Shown here: positions 42,084-51,063 of the stretch, piece by piece
How positions within the stretch are numbered: position 1 is the first letter of the stretch
How the letters are laid out: every line of letters begins with the position of its first letter
Origin: Methylomonas sp. 11b
Lineage (GTDB): Bacteria; Pseudomonadota; Gammaproteobacteria; Methylococcales; Methylomonadaceae
DNA: 64,000 nt
Assembly: GCF_000515215.1 (NCBI RefSeq)
Contig: NZ_KI911557.1
Coordinates: forward strand, 4,645,741 to 4,709,740
Reading direction: 5' to 3'
Notes under the pieces: generated by a model
Told to the model about the DNA's origin: nothing
What the model saw: the letters and a program-made list of their open reading frames with translations, nothing else
Database searches by the model: none
Position numbers and translations under genes: made by a program

Positions 42084-42344
42084 ACTGACCGCCATAGGGC
42101 ATGCAAAACCTAAACCCCTTCCCTAACTTCAAAACTCAACGATAGAGGAGCATCCGGCAATACTGGATATCTGGTCTATAGTTGCGATTAATCGACAGAT
42201 CCAGTGTTGGGACGTTAGAGGCGTTCAGAGTAATGCCCAATCCTGGTGCAGTCACCAGCCGGACTACTAGGTTACCCGCGAGGTAATTTCCGGAACGGCT
42301 GGGTAGAGATAACCGCACGTCAAGAGATTAAAAAGGTGATAACA

Positions 42345-43847
42345 ATGATTAAAAAGCCTGGGTTTTATCTGTTTCCATTGTTGTTTTTGGCATCCGCAGC
42401 TGCCGCCGATTACAAAGCCGATATCGGCTATCAAGCCTTGCTAACTCAATTGGGCGCAAACACTCCGACCGGCGAGGGCGTCAATGTGGTTCACGCCGAA
42501 GCGTCATTAGTCGAATCGAGGGACCACACTGATTACCCCATCTATGCGCCGAATATTCGTAACACCCAATTTGTCGGTAAGACGTTCAGTTTTCCGGGAA
42601 AAAAAGCCAGTACCTCACCATCGGGACACGCCGACAGCGTTGGTGCCAGATTTTATGGTAAGGATTCTATCGCCCACGGTATAAACAATATCGCCAGTTA
42701 TGATGCCAACGCCTGGATCGAAAGTCTCATTAGTCCAGCTGCGTTGGCTCCAGTCAACGCCAGTCGGATTGCGAACCATAGCTGGATTGGCAAAGGCGAC
42801 AGCGCGTCGGAAACGGCGATGATTTTGCGCCTTGTTGACAGGCAAGTGCAGCGCAACGAATTCATCCAGGTGGTTGGTATGAACAATGGCCTTAGCGACT
42901 CGCCCTTATTGGGTAGCGCTTACAACGCGATTGCGGTGGGTCGTACCGATGGCAGACAAGATAGGGGGTCCGATGCGGTGGATTCTTTATATATAGCGGG
43001 ACGGACGCGTCCTGATGTAGTCGCGCCGCAAACCACCACCAGTGGAGCGACACCCATAGTAGCCGCTGCTGCCGCGTTATTAGTCGAGACCGGCCACAAG
43101 GGCGCGGCCAATCTATCGCAGGGATCTATTGATATTGAAGGCGTGGGAACGGTTTACAACGCCGAGCGCGCCGAAACCGTTAAAGCCGCGTTGCTGGCGG
43201 GTGCCGACAGAGCGACGAAAAATACTTCAACCACGGACAATATCGTCGACTATCGCAGCAGCGGGCACCAAACCATTAATGGTCTGGACGATAGATTCGG
43301 CGCCGGCCAGCTGAATATTTTGCATAGTTACGAAATCATCGCCGGTGGCGAACAAGATAGCCTGGAAGATGGCGGTGCCCAGAACGGCATCGGCTTGGCC
43401 GGATTCGACGTGGATACCGAGTTTGGCGGTTTGGCTAGTAATAGTCTGGCTACATATAAGTTCGCCGCCGCGATGGATTTGAATTTGCAGGCGTCTTTGG
43501 TATGGAATCTTGGGGTATCGAACGACCTGAATATGACAAGCACTTTGCACGACCTGAATCTGGAGTTGTTCGATAGCACGGCCCAAAATATCGCCGCGTT
43601 CTCGGCGAGCAGCGCCGACAACAGCGAGAACCTGTGGCTTAGTCTGGTCACCGGTCATCACTACGAATTACGGGTCAAGTCCGGTGAAGCCAGTCCGTTC
43701 AACTGGGATTACGCATTGGCCTGGCATATGAGTCCGCTGCAATCGGCACCGGTTCCGTTGCCGGGCACCTTTTACTTGTTCTTTTCCGCGCTCGGCGGGC
43801 TTGGCTGGCTGGTTCGCGGGAAACGGTGCAACATTCAAGTATGCTGA
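42345..43847 (+). CDS. subtilisin-like (S8) PEP-CTERM protein, possibly inactive
   Basis: 500 residues from the ATG at 42345 (AAGGTGATAACA upstream). Signal peptide about 1-20. The S8 pattern is seen as 'SGHADSVGARFYG' (catalytic His) and 'SGATPIVAAAAALLVE' (catalytic Ser region, normally GTSMATP). The first motif, usually 'VxVxDTG', reads 'VNVVHAEAS', so the catalytic Asp may be missing. A beta domain follows, and the C-terminus carries VPLPGTFYLFFSALGGLGWL plus RGKR, a PEP-CTERM-type sorting tail. It may be a surface protease or a binding protein derived from one. Confidence 0.75.
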   Translation: MIKKPGFYLFPLLFLASAAAADYKADIGYQALLTQLGANTPTGEGVNVVHAEASLVESRDHTDYPIYAPNIRNTQFVGKTFSFPGKKASTSPSGHADSVGARFYGKDSIAHGINNIASYDANAWIESLISPAALAPVNASRIANHSWIGKGDSASETAMILRLVDRQVQRNEFIQVVGMNNGLSDSPLLGSAYNAIAVGRTDGRQDRGSDAVDSLYIAGRTRPDVVAPQTTTSGATPIVAAAAALLVETGHKGAANLSQGSIDIEGVGTVYNAERAETVKAALLAGADRATKNTSTTDNIVDYRSSGHQTINGLDDRFGAGQLNILHSYEIIAGGEQDSLEDGGAQNGIGLAGFDVDTEFGGLASNSLATYKFAAAMDLNLQASLVWNLGVSNDLNMTSTLHDLNLELFDSTAQNIAAFSASSADNSENLWLSLVTGHHYELRVKSGEASPFNWDYALAWHMSPLQSAPVPLPGTFYLFFSALGGLGWLVRGKRCNIQVC

Positions 43848-44423
43848 TTTAAGGAAACTCTGGGCAAGCAGTTTTCATCAGCGCTTCAGCACGCTGATTG
43901 CGAGCGTAATCAACACTTTGTATGAGCGGTTGCGCTCCCTCTCTTCAGCCTATTCAGTGGGCCCTTAAATTGCTCGCTTCCGCTATTCCCGCGTTGGCGA
44001 GAGCGACGATATTTGAGAATCGGGTTAATAAGCTGCTTCAGTTAAACCAAAAAATCCGTCATGCCTATTCAGATACCCAAAGGGCATAAGTTGTGGCAAA
44101 TAACTTTGCACATGAGTTATTTCACGGAAAATTCCCCGCGCATTACCACTCGCCATCTACGTATCTTTCTGTATTTAAAGAAAAATGTTTTGTGGTCTGA
44201 ATGTTGTATGTGGATCAGCGTGCTTAGCCGTAGGCGTAGAAACGGCTAACACGATTTGGGACTTCCAATCATTCATATTCGGTTCTGTCGCTGACTTTGC
44301 AAACTGGACCCGCCGCGCGGATTAACCGCTTCCGAATACGCGGGAATGACGAATTTTTAGAGGCCCTGAAAATCAAGTTCCCAATGCGCTCTAATTTCAA
44401 TCAACATAAAGGTTGTAATAATC
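43848..44423. other. long gap with repeat remnants, no supported gene
   Basis: The start (TTAAGGAAACTCTGG) and end (TTTTTAGAGGCCC at 44356-44368) resemble sequence around the repeats near 35830-35950. An 8-bp perfect stem TTAGCCGT / ACGGCTAA lies at 44224-44249. The middle could be decayed mobile sequence. Confidence 0.4.
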
Positions 44424-45152
44424 GTGAATAAACTAATAAAATCAATTGGTATCGCCGGATTGGCGGGGTATGCGTTCATTGCCGAGGCCCAAGCAAATAC
44501 TCTGGAAGTGTCAGGAACCATTTATAAAGTAAGCGGCGGCACTACCTACGATACTTGGAAAATCAATATGCTTAGCGGCGGTACTTTCAAAGTCGATTTG
44601 TTGGCTTATGAGGCCACTCAAAAGCAAACATCCACCGCCGGTTACCAGGAAATCGACCTGAACAACGACGGTGAAATTACATTTCTGGATCCGGATACTT
44701 ATATCTACCGCGATGACGGCTTGCTGGATGCTGGCGATATGTTGGCGCGTTGCGACGATTCCGACGGCAATCACTGCCCCGATAGCAGCAATCAGCCGAT
44801 TTTGACTAACACCGACGGTTCGGCGGACGGTTCCCTTTTCTTGCGCGATCCGGCATTTAACGTAACCTTGCAGGCCGGCAATTATTTGTATCTGGTGGCC
44901 GATTACACCTTATCGACCAGTGAAGCTGTCGCCGGTATCAATACTAACGATAACTTGACCTTACCGACAGGGCTTGCCGCCCGCGATCACGGCGACTATC
45001 GGCTCACCTTGAGCTCCGATACCCTGAATTTTTCTCTGGCTGGCAATACCATCACCGTCTCGCAAGTGCCGGTTCCCGGCGCCGTTTGGTTATTCGGCAG
45101 TGCGCTGGCCGGATTGGCGGCGGTAGGGCGGCGTAAGATAGTTGCGGTTTGA
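44424..45152 (+). CDS. PEP-CTERM protein with dockerin-like Asp-rich loop
   Basis: 242 residues from a GTG start (44424) with AAAGG upstream. Signal peptide about 1-25. 'DLNNDGEITFLDPDTYIYRDD' (in part) looks like a calcium-binding loop, and 'AGNYLYLVADYT' and 'DYRLTLSSD' fit DVUA0089-like exported proteins. The C-terminus has VPVPGAVWLFGSALAGLAAV plus GRRK, a PEP-CTERM sorting signal. A strong terminator follows. Function beyond surface delivery is unknown. Confidence 0.82.
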   Translation: MNKLIKSIGIAGLAGYAFIAEAQANTLEVSGTIYKVSGGTTYDTWKINMLSGGTFKVDLLAYEATQKQTSTAGYQEIDLNNDGEITFLDPDTYIYRDDGLLDAGDMLARCDDSDGNHCPDSSNQPILTNTDGSADGSLFLRDPAFNVTLQAGNYLYLVADYTLSTSEAVAGINTNDNLTLPTGLAARDHGDYRLTLSSDTLNFSLAGNTITVSQVPVPGAVWLFGSALAGLAAVGRRKIVAV

Positions 45153-45163
45153 CCTTGGTTAGC

Positions 45164-45193
45164 AGCGGGAAGCTTCGGCTTCCCGCTGTTTTA
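45164..45193 (+). terminator. intrinsic terminator after PEP-CTERM gene
   Basis: Perfect 10-bp stem AGCGGGAAGC / GCTTCCCGCT closed by a TTCG tetraloop, then GTTTT. Confidence 0.85.
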
Positions 45194-45449
45194 CGGTCTG
45201 GTATCGCACCAAAACTAGCGAACTCCTTACTCGCTGCTGTTCCGAAATTTCCCTGAAAGCCTTTGTTTATGGCAAACCTGACCACGCGTCGGTTAGGTCT
45301 GTATCCGGAATCTAATATCTTAATATCAGATATTCAATTCTAAATATATCGTTTTTGTTGGTTGTCGTCTTTGCGTAGCATACGCAACGTGGTCAAACAA
45401 AGCCCAGCTTGCCGCAAGCAGATCCGATAACCCTTTTTCAGGAGCACCC

Positions 45450-46448
45450 ATGAGATTTACCCATACCTTTAAGCCCTTACTCTTCGGTATAGCCCTGGCC
45501 CTGAGCGGCAACGCACTGGCTGAACGCACCTTGCTGAACGTCTCCTACGACCCGACTCGCGAGTTGTATAAAGAATATAACCAACTGTTTAGCCAATACT
45601 GGAAAACCAAAACCGGCGAAGACGTCACCATCCAGCAATCGCATGGCGGCGGCGGCAAACAAACCCGCGCCGTGATCGATGGCCTGGAAGCCGATGTGGT
45701 GACCTTGGCCCTGTCGGGCGACATTGATCAAATCCACGAGAAAGCCAACTTGTTGCCAAAAGACTGGCAAAGCAAATTGCCTAACAACAGCTTGCCTTAC
45801 ACCTCGACTATCGTGTTCCTGGTGCGCAAGGGTAACCCCAAGGCCATCAAAAACTGGGATGATTTAATCAAGGACGGCGTGTCCGTCGTTACCCCCAACC
45901 CGAAAACCTCAGGCGGCGCCCGCTACAATTATTTGGCAGCCTGGGCGTTCGCGGAAAAGAAAAACGGCAGCAAGGACGCCGCCAAGGCTTTTGTGGAGAA
46001 GCTGTTTAAAAACGTGCCGGTACTGGATTCCGGCGCGCGCGGCTCCACCACCACTTTTGCCGAACGGGAAATCGGCGACGTACTGATTACCTGGGAAAAC
46101 GAAGCCTACCTGGTGTTGAAAGAATTCGGCGCCGATAAGTTCGAAGTGGTCACCCCGCCGTTTAGCATCTTGGCCGAGCCACCTGTGGCGGTGATCGAAG
46201 CGGTGGCGAAAAAGAACGGCACCCAGGACCTGGCGACCGAGTACCTGAAATATCTCTACACCAAGGAGGCCCAGGAGATTATCGCCAAAAACTTCTATCG
46301 GCCGACCGACAAAGACATCGCGGCTAAATACGCCAAACAATTCCCGACTTTGGACCTAGTCAGCGTCACGCAACTGGGCGGTTGGAGTGCTATACAGAAA
46401 CAACACTTCGACGATAACGGTGTGTTCGACAAAATTTACGGGCGCTAA
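45450..46448 (+). CDS. sbp: periplasmic sulfate-binding protein
   Basis: 332 residues, the length of E. coli Sbp. Signal peptide about 1-24. The family signature '[11 protein letters not shown]' near the mature start and '[22 protein letters not shown]' (in part) bind sulfate; '[19 protein letters not shown]' is also canonical. It captures sulfate for the CysTWA transporter, whose genes are not in this window. An EAL gene follows by 28 bases. AGGAG precedes the ATG. The AT-rich region 45310-45350 upstream may hold the promoter. Confidence 0.95.
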   Translation: MRFTHTFKPLLFGIALALSGNALAERTLLNVSYDPTRELYKEYNQLFSQYWKTKTGEDVTIQQSHGGGGKQTRAVIDGLEADVVTLALSGDIDQIHEKANLLPKDWQSKLPNNSLPYTSTIVFLVRKGNPKAIKNWDDLIKDGVSVVTPNPKTSGGARYNYLAAWAFAEKKNGSKDAAKAFVEKLFKNVPVLDSGARGSTTTFAEREIGDVLITWENEAYLVLKEFGADKFEVVTPPFSILAEPPVAVIEAVAKKNGTQDLATEYLKYLYTKEAQEIIAKNFYRPTDKDIAAKYAKQFPTLDLVSVTQLGGWSAIQKQHFDDNGVFDKIYGR

Positions 46449-46476
46449 GAATGATTAGGCAGTGGAGGGTGTAGCC

Positions 46477-47379
46477 ATGGTGGAAAATACCATCGAATTG
46501 CTCCGTGACGATCTCGAACGGGCCTTGTATCTGGATCTGGACGAATTCAAACTGGAAATCCAGCAACAGGAAGTTTTGAGCCGATTTATTGGCCTGAAAT
46601 TGCGCAGCGAGTTTCAACCGATATTCGATGCCGGCAAATCCCAGGGCCTGCTTGGCTACGAAGCCTTGCTGCGCACGTCCACCGGCTTGGAAGCCGTGAG
46701 TCCGGACTTTGCATTTAGTTGGGCGGATAACCAGGGCAAACTGGTGAAGTTGGATAGGGTGGCGAGAACCCTGCACATGCTTAACTATCTGAATCTGCCG
46801 ACGGATAAGGGCTTGCTGTTTTTAAACGTACATCCCAAATTGCTGGTGAGCGTGAATACGCACGGCAAGGTGTTCGAACACATTCTGCATCTGCATTCGG
46901 TGCCGACCACAAAAGTCGTGCTGGAGATCATGGAAAACGCGGTGGAAGCCGATCAACAGTTGCTCGAAGCGGTGGACAATTATCGTGATCGCGGCTTTCA
47001 GGTGGCTATCGATAATTTTGGTAGCCGGCATTCCAATCTGGATCGTTTGTGGCGTTTGTCGCCCAGCTTTGTGAAACTGGATTTAAGTATTATCCATCAG
47101 GCGCAAACCGATGCCAAGATTCGTCGGGTGTTGCCGAAATTGATCGAAATCATCCAGGCCTTGGGCGCGCAAGCGATCATCGAAGGCATCGAAAACGAAG
47201 TGCAACTGGATATTGCCTTGGATGCCGGCGGCAAATTGCTGCAAGGTTACTTCCTGGGCCGGCCGGCCGCGGCTGGGCACTGGCAAAAACCTAGGTCGGT
47301 GGTGCAAGACAATCCTTTAATGCCCGGTGCGCCTCAGCATTTTGGTAGTTTCAGTGTCCCGGCCCAGCATGGTATGTAA
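46477..47379 (+). CDS. EAL-domain protein, possibly a degenerate c-di-GMP phosphodiesterase
   Basis: 300 residues from the ATG at 46477 (GGAGGG 7 bases upstream). One EAL domain (about 35-270) and no sensor domain or membrane segment. Kept residues: E in 'GYEALLR', N in 'LFLNVHP', 'EIMENA', K in 'VKLDLS', E in 'IIEGIEN', Q in 'LQGYFLG'. The second Asp of DDFG is Asn ('AIDNFGS'), a metal ligand in active enzymes. It may bind c-di-GMP without strong hydrolysis. Read after sbp and closed by a terminator. Confidence 0.85.
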   Translation: MVENTIELLRDDLERALYLDLDEFKLEIQQQEVLSRFIGLKLRSEFQPIFDAGKSQGLLGYEALLRTSTGLEAVSPDFAFSWADNQGKLVKLDRVARTLHMLNYLNLPTDKGLLFLNVHPKLLVSVNTHGKVFEHILHLHSVPTTKVVLEIMENAVEADQQLLEAVDNYRDRGFQVAIDNFGSRHSNLDRLWRLSPSFVKLDLSIIHQAQTDAKIRRVLPKLIEIIQALGAQAIIEGIENEVQLDIALDAGGKLLQGYFLGRPAAAGHWQKPRSVVQDNPLMPGAPQHFGSFSVPAQHGM

Positions 47380-47453
47380 GGTGTGATGATCGTAAATTTT
47401 TAATGTTTTACCGATGGCTCGGTGAGATGGGCTCTCCTGTGGCAATCCTGCTA

Positions 47454-47483
47454 ACCCCGCCGTTTTTCGGCGGGTTCTTTTTG
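47454..47483 (+). terminator. intrinsic terminator after the EAL gene
   Basis: Stem CCCGCCG / CGGCGGG with a TTTTT loop, followed by TTCTTTTT. Confidence 0.85.
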
Positions 47484-47487
47484 CGCT

Positions 47488-47826
47488 TCAGTATCCATAG
47501 CTTAAATTGCGGATTTTTTTCAACTCACCGTCTTCAAACTCCAACAGCTGTTGAAACTTGCGCGGCCCAAAGTTGTAAATCCATTCCTCGATCAGTACTT
47601 CTTCGAACTGGTCTATCTCCAATGCACCGTAGGGATGCCGCAAGCGGCTGCCGCGGATTGCTCGGCGCTGTTCGACCGAATCGGGTTCCCCGCATTTTTC
47701 CAACACTTCCGATTTATAGTCGCCCACTTGGACCAGTTTATGTCCACAGCGCAGCGCAAGCGCATCGCCGGCAAATGCCAGCATGCCCAATGCCAACAGT
47801 ATCCCTCTGATTGGCGAACCTGCCAT
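47488..47826 (-). CDS. DUF2845 small exported protein
   Basis: 112 residues with a signal peptide (about 1-24, 'GDALA'). The mature part fits DUF2845: 'LRCGHKLVQVGDYKSEVLEKCG' (seen as RCGHKLVQVGD and VLEKCGEPD), with the two Cys, then 'EEWIYNFGPRKFQQLLEFEDG' in part. Role unknown. Its ATG overlaps the stop of the SoxYZ-like gene by one base (TAATG), so it belongs to that unit. Confidence 0.85.
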   Translation of the reverse strand: MAGSPIRGILLALGMLAFAGDALALRCGHKLVQVGDYKSEVLEKCGEPDSVEQRRAIRGSRLRHPYGALEIDQFEEVLIEEWIYNFGPRKFQQLLEFEDGELKKIRNLSYGY

Positions 47827-48659
47827 TATGGGCTTACCGTATAACTTTGCGAGTAGCTGCCGCCCTTACTGCAAACATTCCGGCTGGTGGGCGATTCACA
47901 AGACACATCGGTAAATTCGGCTTTTAACTCGCCGGCCTTATCCGGCACAAAGTAGAAGCGGAAATTCGGGTCGGCGCTGATCGCAATATCGATTTTGGCG
48001 TTAAGCACGGGTTTGCCGTTAAACGTCACTTTCAGTTGATCGATGAAGTGCGATTTTCTGATAAATCGGGTCATTTGATCCATCTGCATACCCGTGAGGT
48101 TGGGATGGCTGATCATCAATTGGGTCAGGGCAGGTTGACCGCTTTGAATGCTGTCGTCGAGCCTAAACTTAACCTTGCCCAGCCGCTTCATGGCTTCATC
48201 CAGATCAGCGCCGATCGGTGCCGAGCAGCCGCCACTGGCTTTCACGAATTTTTTGGTCATGCTGAACTTGCCGTCATTGGTTTCGGCCACCGCGCGAATG
48301 TCGCTATAGGTATTGACGCGCACGCGCAACGCTAAATCGGCTTTGCCACTTTCCGGAAAGAACTCGAATTCACCGACAAATGGAAACGGGTTTTTATCGA
48401 CAAACAACCAGATTTTTTTGATGTATTTATCCTTGCTTTGTGCAAACTTGCCGGTGACTTTAACCGGTACAATCGCCGGATCTTCCGCCCGATAAGGAGC
48501 ATCCAACTCGATAACCGCATTGGATTCTTCGATATTTTTACCGGCGAAAAACTGGCTTTTCAAAACCGTGTTCCAGGTAATGTCATCGCCTTCCGCGGCG
48601 GCGGTCGCGGGCAAAATCATTAAAGCCAACAGATAAATAAGGTTGTAAGGTTTATGCAT
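47826..48659 (-). CDS. SoxYZ-like carrier of quinoprotein dehydrogenase systems
   Basis: 277 residues from the ATG at 48659 (GGAGAG upstream). Signal peptide about 1-22. It is a SoxY-like part (about 30-135) fused to a SoxZ-like part (about 165-275), joined by a region with 'ASGGCSAPIGAD' that could hold the carrier Cys. Such fusions occur beside PQQ-dependent methanol/alcohol dehydrogenase genes together with a metallo-beta-lactamase-fold protein, as here. The carried group is not known. This is a methylotroph signature of the window. Confidence 0.88.
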   Translation of the reverse strand: MHKPYNLIYLLALMILPATAAAEGDDITWNTVLKSQFFAGKNIEESNAVIELDAPYRAEDPAIVPVKVTGKFAQSKDKYIKKIWLFVDKNPFPFVGEFEFFPESGKADLALRVRVNTYSDIRAVAETNDGKFSMTKKFVKASGGCSAPIGADLDEAMKRLGKVKFRLDDSIQSGQPALTQLMISHPNLTGMQMDQMTRFIRKSHFIDQLKVTFNGKPVLNAKIDIAISADPNFRFYFVPDKAGELKAEFTDVSCESPTSRNVCSKGGSYSQSYTVSP

Positions 48660-48677
48660 GCTTTTACTCTCCACTAT

Positions 48678-49592
48678 TTAATCTTCCCATTCCAGCTCGG
48701 CAAATGCGATAGTCACATTTTTGCGGTGGAATTGTTCAAATAATTGCCAATTCTTTTTAGCAGGCAAGCCGACGCTATTCACGGCCTGCTCCAAGGTTTT
48801 GCTTTGCTTGATCATGGCTCTCACTTCAGTTGCCAATCCAGTCAAATAGGCTTTTTGCGCTTGTAGGCTTACCGGCCAATCTTTAACCAAATGACCGTGG
48901 CCGGGCACCACTAATTTGTAGTGATTTTTCTCCAAGCGCTCCATCTCCGATAACCAGCCTTTGATGCTGCCGTCTATCACCGGGATATGCTCTAAAAACA
49001 ACAGATCGGCTAGCCACATAGTATCGGTGGACTTGTCGTAAACGCTCAAATCGTTATCGGTATGCGCGCTCGGATGGGCGGTCAGGAGCAGTTCGCGATT
49101 ACCCAGGTTCAAAGTCATTGTGTCTTTTACTTCTATATCGGGCGGAATAATATTGTCTTGATTGACCTGAATATCCAGCAATTCCGCTGCACGACCGAGG
49201 TAATGGTCGCCGCGCGTCGCCATGGCGCGCGCCAGCTTATGATGGCCGACAAACTGCACGCCCGGTCCCTTAAAGGCGATATTGCCGTAGATATGATCGG
49301 GATGCACATGGGTATTGATCACATAACAAACCGGTTTAGCGGTAACTTGCTTGATGGTATTGCGTAGCGCGACTCCCTGTTGCGGACTGCCGCCGCTATC
49401 GACGACCGCCACGCAGCGCTCACCAACAATAAAGCCGATATTGGCAATCTCGCCGTGATTATCTCGATCCGGCCAATGGTGTGCAGAGGTATGCAGATAG
49501 ATGCCCGGCGCCACTTGACTGAAAGACAGCGGCGGCAAAGCCATACTGCTGTAACTGGTCAATAGGCCTATTAACAACAACACAAACTTCAT
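48678..49592 (-). CDS. quinoprotein relay zinc metallohydrolase (MBL fold)
   Basis: 304 residues. Signal peptide about 1-18. The metallo-beta-lactamase motif HVHPDH is at 95-100, with a later His in 'TAHPSAHTDNDL', the Asp in 'WLADLLF' and the final His in 'VPGHGH', so the two-metal site looks complete. It is of the SoxH-related type found with SoxYZ-like carriers in PQQ systems. It starts 11 bases after peptide deformylase and is followed by the carrier gene at 18 bases. Confidence 0.88.
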   Translation of the reverse strand: MKFVLLLIGLLTSYSSMALPPLSFSQVAPGIYLHTSAHHWPDRDNHGEIANIGFIVGERCVAVVDSGGSPQQGVALRNTIKQVTAKPVCYVINTHVHPDHIYGNIAFKGPGVQFVGHHKLARAMATRGDHYLGRAAELLDIQVNQDNIIPPDIEVKDTMTLNLGNRELLLTAHPSAHTDNDLSVYDKSTDTMWLADLLFLEHIPVIDGSIKGWLSEMERLEKNHYKLVVPGHGHLVKDWPVSLQAQKAYLTGLATEVRAMIKQSKTLEQAVNSVGLPAKKNWQLFEQFHRKNVTIAFAELEWED

Positions 49593-49603
49593 TCAGTTGG
49601 CTC

Positions 49604-50131
49604 CTATGCGGCGATGCGTTTGAAAAACTCGGTTTCGGAGATAATATCTTGGTTATTTTCAACCCTATCCAGATAGACCAATCCCAATAGATGATCGAAT
49701 TCGTGTTGGAATACTCGGGCGGGAAAATCCTGCAACGCTAAGCTGTAGATTTCGCCTTGCTGATCTTGATATTGCACTACGATAGCCTGGTAACGCGGCA
49801 CCAGGGCCCGGATACCCGGTACGCTTAAACAGCCTTCCCAATCTTTATGTAAAGTGCTGTCAACAATTTCGAAACTTGGATTGACCATCAGAATCGGCGG
49901 CATTTCCGGAGCATGCGGATAACGGGCTGTTGGCCGGGAAGCGATGATCAAAATTTGCCGGGAAGCACCCAATTGCGGGGCAGCTATGCCGACACCATTG
50001 GCCTCCAGCATAGTCTCATGCATGATTTCAATCAGTTTGTGGAACTCCGGACAGGTAAAGTCGTCAACTGGCTGCGCCTGCTGGCGCAAAACCTCGGCTC
50101 CCAGTTGTGCAATCGGTTTTTTTGAAGTCAT
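49604..50131 (-). CDS. def: peptide deformylase
   Basis: 175 residues. The three family motifs are intact: GVGIAAPQ (46-53), EGCLSVPG (99-106, metal Cys) and QHEFDH (142-147, metal His pair and catalytic Glu). It removes the formyl group from new proteins. It lies apart from the usual def-fmt pair and leads the quinoprotein relay genes, so it is probably a second copy; the main def is not in the window. Confidence 0.93.
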   Translation of the reverse strand: MTSKKPIAQLGAEVLRQQAQPVDDFTCPEFHKLIEIMHETMLEANGVGIAAPQLGASRQILIIASRPTARYPHAPEMPPILMVNPSFEIVDSTLHKDWEGCLSVPGIRALVPRYQAIVVQYQDQQGEIYSLALQDFPARVFQHEFDHLLGLVYLDRVENNQDIISETEFFKRIAA

Positions 50132-50329
50132 GGTTTTGCTGGATAGCGCATTGGTAGGTTGCGGAAATGAGTCGTTTCGGGCGAAAGTATACTGCCGATT
50201 GGCAGAATCTTCCTGCCTTTACTTTACAAGGCTTTTTTGTGATATTAACAACAGGCCAGTTGCCGGAAATGCAGGGTTCCGGTGGCAAACCACTTATTAG
50301 AACAATTCGTTTTTTCCACAGGAGATAGT

Positions 50330-50674
50330 ATGAAGAAAATCAACAAAACCCCGTTCGCCATCGCAATCGGCGCATCTCTGCTGCCAACGCTGGCGGGCAA
50401 TTTTGCTCAAGCCGATAGCAATCCGTTTGCGTTGTCTGAGTTGAGCTCAGGCTATATGCTGACTGCCGAAGCCAAACCTGAAGCCGGTGCCGATAAAATG
50501 AAAGACGGCTCTTGCGGAGAAGGGAAATGCGGCGCGTCTATGATGAAAAAAAGCACTGACAGCAAAGCTGCTACCGAAGGCAAGTGCGCTGGTAACAAAC
50601 CGGCTGCTCCAGCTGCGGACAAAGCTGCTGAAGGCAAAAAAATGGAAGGAAACTGCGGCGCGAACATGAAATAA
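50330..50674 (+). CDS. HvfA-like RiPP metallophore precursor without its maturation genes
   Basis: 114 residues from the ATG at 50330 (AGGAGATAGT upstream). Signal peptide about 1-29, then 'NPFALSELSSGYML', a conserved start seen in HvfA-type precursors, then a Lys/Ala/Gly-rich region with four Cys in 'GSCGEGKCGAS', 'EGKCAGN' and 'EGNCGAN'. In known systems EGKCG Cys are modified by a DUF692 enzyme with a DUF2063 partner encoded next door, giving copper-binding peptides. Neither gene is here, so the enzymes must act from elsewhere or the peptide is unmodified. Confidence 0.78.
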   Translation: MKKINKTPFAIAIGASLLPTLAGNFAQADSNPFALSELSSGYMLTAEAKPEAGADKMKDGSCGEGKCGASMMKKSTDSKAATEGKCAGNKPAAPAADKAAEGKKMEGNCGANMK

Positions 50675-50684
50675 GCGCCGATGA

Positions 50685-50718
50685 CGCCGGCTTTATCTAA
50701 ATAGGAAAGCCGGCGTTT
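50685..50718. terminator. bidirectional terminator between the HvfA-like and iscA-like genes
   Basis: Perfect 10-bp stem CGCCGGCTTT / AAAGCCGGCG with an 11-base loop, T-rich on the plus side (TTTCTT). Confidence 0.8.
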
Positions 50719-50724
50719 CTTACG

Positions 50725-51048
50725 CTAAACCGAAAAGCTCTCCCCGCAACCGCAGGTACCTTTTACATTGGGGTTGTTGAACTTAAAGGCCTCGTTAAAA
50801 CCTTCTTTGGCATAATCCAACTCAATGCCGCTCAATTTATCCAGATCAGCCTGTTTCACCAGCACTTTTACATCGTATTGGTCGAAAATCACTTCGTCGG
50901 CTTCGGCCTGATCGGCATAATCGAGCACGTAGGCGTACCCCGAGCATCCCGAGGTTTTAACGCCTAATCTCAAACCTAGGCCAGTTCCGCGTTTTTGTAA
51001 CTGCTTTTGGATTTGCCTCGCGGCACTTTCGGTAACGGTAATAGCCAT
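50725..51048 (-). CDS. iscA: IscA-type iron-sulfur assembly protein
   Basis: 107 residues, the full family length. The three ligand Cys are present: C35 in 'TSGCSGYAY' and C99/C101 in 'GTCGCGESF'. A-type proteins carry Fe-S clusters to target proteins. It is the last gene of iscR-iscS-iscA, 15 bases after iscS. IscU, HscBA and ferredoxin genes, normally in between or after, are absent here. Confidence 0.92.
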   Translation of the reverse strand: MAITVTESAARQIQKQLQKRGTGLGLRLGVKTSGCSGYAYVLDYADQAEADEVIFDQYDVKVLVKQADLDKLSGIELDYAKEGFNEAFKFNNPNVKGTCGCGESFSV

Positions 51049-51063
51049 TGCTAATTCTCCTAG

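Noticed and set aside
44061..44249. 62-residue frame in the long gap after the subtilisin-like gene
   Set aside because: No ribosome site and no pattern; more likely decayed sequence.
27032..45152. A local exosortase for the three PEP-CTERM proteins
   Set aside because: No multi-pass protein with exosortase motifs is present; the sorting enzyme must lie outside the window.
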